This document shows positions 58,920 through 64,000 of a stretch of 64,000 bases of DNA, piece by piece. The notes under the pieces were generated by a model. The model made no database searches and had not been told where the DNA came from. It worked only from the letters and a program-made list of their open reading frames with translations. The position numbers were made by a program, and so were the translations under genes. Position 1 is the first letter of the stretch, and every line of letters begins with the position of its first letter. This DNA comes from Lamellibrachia columna (lineage: Eukaryota; Annelida; Polychaeta; Sabellida; Siboglinidae). Where the stretch lies: NCBI GenBank assembly GCA_963662155.1, contig OY759266.1:1900001-1964000 (forward strand), read 5' to 3'.

Positions 58920-59807
58920 AGCCTGGGAGGAAGCTGAGAGGAGGGAAGGTGACAGGTCGTAGGGAGACAGGACGTAAGGAGACGGGAAGGAAAGGAACGG
59001 GAGGGAAGACAACTGGAGCGAAAGAGAGGGGAGTAGGGGAGACAGGAGGGAAGGAGAAGGGAGTGGGGGAGACAGGAGGGAAGGAGAAGGGAGTGGGGGA
59101 GACGGGAGGGAAAACAACCGGAGTGAAGGAGAGGGAAGTGGGAGAGACAAGAGCAAAGGAGTGGGAAGTGGGGGAGACAGGAGCGAAGGAGACAGGAGGG
59201 AAGGGGTCAGGACAGAATGTGATGGAGGGGATCGAACGGAAGAGTTATTTTGCAGCAGTGATAGAGGGGGTGAGGAAGAGAGCGAGGGTGTTTGTGGGGG
59301 ATTCGATAGTTAGGAAGACCGACAGGGTCTTAAACAAGGGAGATGATGTGGTGGTCTGCTTGCCTGGAGCCAAAATAGAGGCGATAACTGAGAGGGTAAA
59401 AACATCGTAGGCTCGGGTAAGGGTGGGTCTGTTTTAGTACACGTAGGGACAAATAACGTAGAGAGGGAGGGTACAACTGCCATAGTTAGGAAATATAGGC
59501 AGTTGGTCAGAACACTAAAATAGACGCGGGTTGAGCAGGTAATACTGTCAGGGATTTTACCTGTAATGGGCAGGAGGGGTCACAAATATCGAAATTGTCG
59601 GGGGATGGCAATTAACATGTTAGTCCAGAAGTTATGTAGGGAAGAGGAAGTTGGATTTGTGGATTTATGGGGAAGTTTTGTTGGGAGGGCTGATATGTAC
59701 ATGAAGGATGGGCTTCATTTAAGTGGAAAGGGGGCGGCAGTATTCGCGGACAAACTTTCAGCAGCAGTAGATAGACTTGGGTACAATGACAAATATTTTT
59801 GGAAGTA
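58920..59807 (+). pseudogene. CR1 ORF1: repetitive basic region plus SGNH esterase
   Basis: The N-terminal part (to about 59200) is built of KETG / GVGETGGKE repeats coded by a GGAGACRGGAGGGAAGGAGA-like unit. The esterase follows: VFVGDSIVRKTD (block I with GDSI), VHVGTNNVEREG (block III) and MKDGLHLSGKGAAVF (block V Asp-His). In CR1-clade elements this esterase is thought to act in membrane or lipid-associated steps of RNP handling; that role is not certain. Disrupted by one frameshift and one stop. Confidence 0.82.
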
Positions 59808-59846
59808 AACATTCTTTAAACTAGAAGTGCAGGGGGGTACCTAGAG

Positions 59847-62630
59847 GTGTCTCAAGCAGAACAAGAGGCCACTAGCACAGATAAACCAATATCAAATCAT
59901 CCAAAAAACATCTCTGAAAAAGGTTATAGATGCGTATGTTTAAATGCAAGGAGCATAGTAAATAAGAAAAACGAATTAAACATTATGGTAGAAGATATTG
60001 ACCCTCACATAATTGGTATAACTGAATCATGGGCCAACATAGATATAACAGATGCTGAATTAGGACTGACAGGATATGTAATGTTTAGGAAAGATCGAAT
60101 AGGAAGAAGGGGCGGGGGAGTTATTTTATATGTTAAAGAATCTATTCAGGCTTATGAAATAAAACTAGAAAGGGAAGCAGATTGCGATGAAGCTGTTTGG
60201 TGCAAAATTTTTTCAGGAAATTCAAAATTAACTATTGGATTAGTTTACCGAAGTCCAAACGTAAACGAAGAGGACAACACAAAAATAAAAACCGCTATAA
60301 AGGAAGTTAGTAAAGGGAATGTATCATAATGGGAGATTTTAACCATGGACACATACAATGGAATTCTCTAGAGAGCACAGGGATTGAGGACCAACAATTT
60401 CTATTTTTAATCCAGGATAGCTTTCTTACTCAGCACGTACTAGAACCAACCAGGGGAGAAAATGTATTAGATATAGTTTTGTCATCACAAAAAGAATTAG
60501 TGGACAATGTAAAAATATTTGAACCATTGGGTAATAGTGACCATAATCAAATACATTTTGACATCAATGTAAAATCAGAAAGTAAAAATAAGAAAACGTA
60601 CAAGAGAAACTTCCACAAAGGTAACTACAAAGATATGAGAAAATACTTAGCAAAGCTAGATTGGAATAACATGCTGATGAATAAGACCGCAATTGAATGT
60701 TGGAATATTCTAAAATATGAAATTGAGAGTATCATCGATAAATTTGTTCCCTTCCAAAAACAAGGAAAACGGTGTAGAAAGAAACACTTGTCAAAAGAGG
60801 CTATTAGAAAAATAATGCTAAAACAAACTATGTGGAGGGTTTATAGGCGTACCAGAAAGGACGAAGACTACGCAAAATACAAAGAGGCACTTAATGCAGC
60901 TACAACTGAAATCAGACAATCTAAAAGAAGCTATGAGCAAAAACTAGCATGTAACATAACAAATGACAGCAAGAGTTTTTATGCATATGTCAGGAGTAAA
61001 CAAAACGTACAAGACAAGGTTGGACCTCTAGAAGACAGTGCTGGAAATATAATATCACAGGGGTTTTTAATGGCGGAAGACCTAAATGGTTACTTCAGTT
61101 CAGTGTTTACCAAAGAAGATATTAGTTCATTACCAGTTGCTGATGATAAATTTCAGGGGGCTAAATCTGACTATTTAGGTCCGTTAGTTGTAACTCCAGA
61201 ATTGGTAGCTAAGAAAATAAAGGCAATGAAGGATAACAAATCACCGGGAGTGGATGGGATTCCTCCAAAATTACTAATGGAAACAGTAGAACAAATCAGT
61301 ATACCACTTGCAAGAGTATTCAACTTGTCATTAAAAGAAGGAGTAGAATTACAGACCAGTGAGTTTAACGTCAGTGATTTGTAAATTATTAGAAAGGTTA
61401 ATTAAAGACCATATGGTGGAATTCCTCGTTAAGCATAAATTATTAAATTCATCTCAACATGGATTCCTTAAAGCGAGGTCATGCTTAACAAATATGTTAT
61501 GTTTTTGGGAAGAAATCACTAAGTGGATAGACGTGGGATCGCCAGTAGATATTATCTACTTAGATTTTCAGAAAGCTTTTGACAAAGTGCCACATCAAAG
61601 ATTACTACTTAAATTAAAAGCCCATGGTATCGGGGATAGCATAACTGACTGGATAGAATAATGGCTGACTGACAGAAGACAACGAGTTGTAGTAGATGGA
61701 GAAGTTTCAAATTGGAAATCGGTTTTGAGTGGGGTACCTCAAGGATCAGTATTAGGACCTATATTATTCTTAATTTATATCAATGACTTGGACGACAGTA
61801 TAACAAGTAACGTACTGAAATTTGCGGATGACACAAAACTGTTTAGAAAGGTTAATACTGATGGTGATAAACAACATTTACAAAACGATCTAGACAGATT
61901 AGTGAAATGGTCTGAGAAATGGCAGATGTTGTTCAATTTTGGGAAATGTAAATGCCTACATACAGGACATGGGAACTTGAATGTAAACTATAAAATGGGA
62001 GATACTGTTCTGGGTACTACTGTAAAAGAAAAGGACTTAGGAGTTACAATAAGCGCTGATATGAAAGTTTCAGAGCAGTGTGGTATTGCAGCTTCAAAGG
62101 GTAATCAAATTCTTGGATTGATTAGAAGAAACATAACATACAAGGGAAAAAAGTTAATTATACCTCTTTATAAAGCAATAGTTAGACCTCATTTAGAATA
62201 CTGTATACAAGCATGGAGACCATATCGTAAGAAGGATATAGATACGCTTGAACGCATACAAAGGAGAGCAACTAAAATGATTCCAGAACTGAGAGACCTT
62301 AGTTATGAAGAACGCCTGAAAGAATGTGGTTTAACAACTCTAGAGACAAGGAAGTTAAGAGGAGATCAGATTGAAGTTTTTAAGATATTGAATGGGTATG
62401 AAAATATTGATAGAAATATGTTTTTCTCACCCAAGAAGGATAGCAGAACTAGAGGACATGAGGTAAAATTAGTAAAGGATCAATGTAGATTGGACATCAG
62501 GAAGCACTCGTTCTCACAGAGGACAATAAATGAATGGAACAAATTGTCTACAGATTGTATAACTGCTAGCAGCGTGAATATGTTTAAAAACAAGGTTGAC
62601 ACATATCTCAGGAGGGCGGGCTATAAGTAG
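59847..62630 (+). pseudogene. CR1 ORF2: APE endonuclease and reverse transcriptase
   Basis: APE endonuclease: CLNARSIVNKKNEL, ITESW (catalytic Glu), then after a frameshift at 60329 MGDFNHGHIQW and GNSDHNQIHF (catalytic SDH). Linker with basic helices at 60600-61100. RT: NKSPGVDGIPPKLL, a deletion where the minus copy has VVPFELKEENIIPLF, then LDFQKAFDKVPHQRL, a stop at 61660, SGVPQGSVLGPILF, KFADDTKLF (catalytic Asp pair) and the thumb through INEWNKLS. Ends at TAG 62628-62630. All catalytic motifs survive; the frame does not. Confidence 0.9.
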
Positions 62631-62732
62631 ATGAACATTGTTGGACTCTCGATAAGCCAATGGCTTCCTTGTCCACTTGCCATCTGGGCCTTTGGCTTGG
62701 ATGGCAAATCTTGTTAAATTTTGTTAAATCAT

Positions 62733-64000
62733 TCACGATGTACACAGCCAACACATTCACGCTGTATATAGTCACCACATTCACGATGTACACAGCCAAC
62801 ACATTCACGCTGTATATAGTCACCACATTCACGATGTACACATTCAACACATTCACATGGTATATAGTCACCACATTCACGATGTACACAGTCAACGCAT
62901 TCACGTTGTATATAGTCACCACATTCACGATGTACACAGTCAACACATTCACGTGGTATATAGTCACCACAATCACGATGACCACAGCCAACACATTCAC
63001 GTGGTATATAGTCACCACAATCACGATGACCACAGCCAACACATTCACGTTGTATATAGTCACCACATTCACGATGTACACAGTCAACACATTCACGTGG
63101 TATATAGTCACCACAATCACGATGACCACAGCCAACGCATTCACGTGGTATATAGTCACCACAATCACGATGACCACAGCCAACACATTCACGTTGTATA
63201 TAGTCACCACAGTCACGATGTATTCAGCCAACACATTCACGTTGTATATAGTCACCAAAGTCACGATGTATATAGCCAACACATTCACGTGGTATATAGT
63301 CACCACATTCACGATGTACACAGTCAACGCATTCACGCTGTATATAGTCACCACATTCACGATGTACACAGTCAACACATTCACGTGGTATATAGTCACC
63401 ACATTCACGTGGTATATAGTCACCACATTCACGATGTACACAGTCAACGCATTCACGTTGTATATAGTCACCACAGTCACGATGTACACAGCCAACACAT
63501 TCACGTTGTATATAGTCACCACATTCACGATGTACACAGCCAACGCATTCACGTTGTATATAGTCACCACATTCACGATGTACACAGCCAACACATTCAC
63601 GTTGTATATAGTCACCACAATCACGATGTACACAGTCAACGCATTCACACTGTATATAGTCACCACATTCACGATGTACACAGTCAACGCATTCACGCTG
63701 TATATAGTCACCACATTCACGATGTACACAGTCAACACATTCACATGGTATATAGTCACCACATTCACGATGTACACAGTCAACGCATTCACGTTGTATA
63801 TAGTCACCACATTCACGATGTACACAGCCAACACATTCACGTTGTATATAGTCACCACATTCACGATGTACACAGTCACGTTGTATATAGTCACCACAGT
63901 CACGATGTACACAGCCAACACATTCACGTTGTATATAGTCACCAAAGTCACGATGTATATAGCCAACACATTCACGTTGTATATAGTCACCACAATCACG
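62733..64000. repeat. 48-bp satellite, about 26 copies, continues past the window
   Basis: The unit contains AGTCACCACATTCACGATGT, ACACAGCCAACACATTCACG, TTGTATAT. Sixteen codons long, it keeps a minus frame open for 463 codons (YIVNVVTIYNVNVLAV). It begins directly at the 3' tail of the CR1 copy and is cut by the window end. Unrelated in sequence to the 48-bp array at 44448. Confidence 0.95.

Larger units (their letters stand above)
58914..62730 (+). mobile_element. Near full-length CR1-type LINE (ORF1 + ORF2), inactivated
   Basis: ORF1 is at 58920-59807 and ORF2 at 59847-62630; the 3' tail is TTGTTAAATTTTGTTAAAT at about 62712-62730. ORF1 has a one-base deletion (GGTAAAAACATCG, near 59396, against GGTAGAAAACATCG in the 9300 copy) and a TAG at about 59521. 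ORF2 has a break at 60329, a deletion of about 75 bp plus frameshift at about 61345, and a TAG at 61660. The best-preserved copy in the window, but not able to move on its own. Confidence 0.92.

Overview
The window is nuclear DNA of an invertebrate metazoan. It has spliced genes with GT-AG introns, CR1-type LINEs whose ORF1 carries an SGNH esterase, a Ty3/gypsy relic, a pogo/Tigger relic, tRNA-derived SINEs, and a very heavy load of minisatellites. By eye, tandem arrays occupy more than a third of the 64 kb. A lophotrochozoan or another marine deuterostome or protostome would fit; the sequence alone does not settle the phylum. There is no bacterial gene organisation.

The host content is a small cluster of related von Willebrand A (VWA) receptor genes. 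Gene 1 (+, 859-29195) can be assembled by hand into 12 exons with consistent splice phases. They encode a predicted 653-residue type I membrane protein: signal peptide, VWA domain with an intact DxSxS MIDAS, a short five-cysteine module, one transmembrane helix followed by five arginines, a proline-rich tail with tyrosine motifs, and a C-terminal domain of about 135 residues that aligns by eye along its length with profilin. Gene 2 (+, 35211 to at least 43055) is a paralogue of which only the four ectodomain exons are found; its MIDAS is degenerate (DxSxG). Between them lies a third copy on the minus strand (about 34890 down to 30735). It is a pseudogene with a deleted VWA core, and its first exon is split by a 3.7-kb element with inverted termini.

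Layout: 1-840, 5' flank with a 10-bp repeat. 841-29195, gene 1, whose introns hold most of the arrays: seven unrelated minisatellites in intron 2, a 6.9-kb 22-bp satellite in intron 8, and a 26-bp and a 3.3-kb 52-bp array in intron 10. It also holds two CR1 fragments, in introns 4 and 7. 29200-31160, LINE relic and pseudogene 3' part. 31160-34850, TIR-like element carrying 46-, 15- and 25-bp arrays. 35211-43055, gene 2, with a gypsy relic in intron 1 and a 2.3-kb insertion inside a minisatellite in intron 3. 43056-50620, SINE, 48-bp array with a 617-codon open frame, pogo/Tigger relic and 31-bp array. 50620-56400, decayed gene of an uncharacterised repeat-borne family, 75-bp array and a SINE. 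56670-62730, two CR1 copies arranged head to head. 62733-64000, a second 48-bp array running off the window.

The most interesting candidate is gene 1: an adhesion-type VWA ectodomain joined through one membrane helix and a proline-rich linker to a profilin-like actin/polyproline-binding domain, which would couple ligand binding directly to actin. The domain order is read from hand-made exon joins and motif alignment; it has not been tested by any search.
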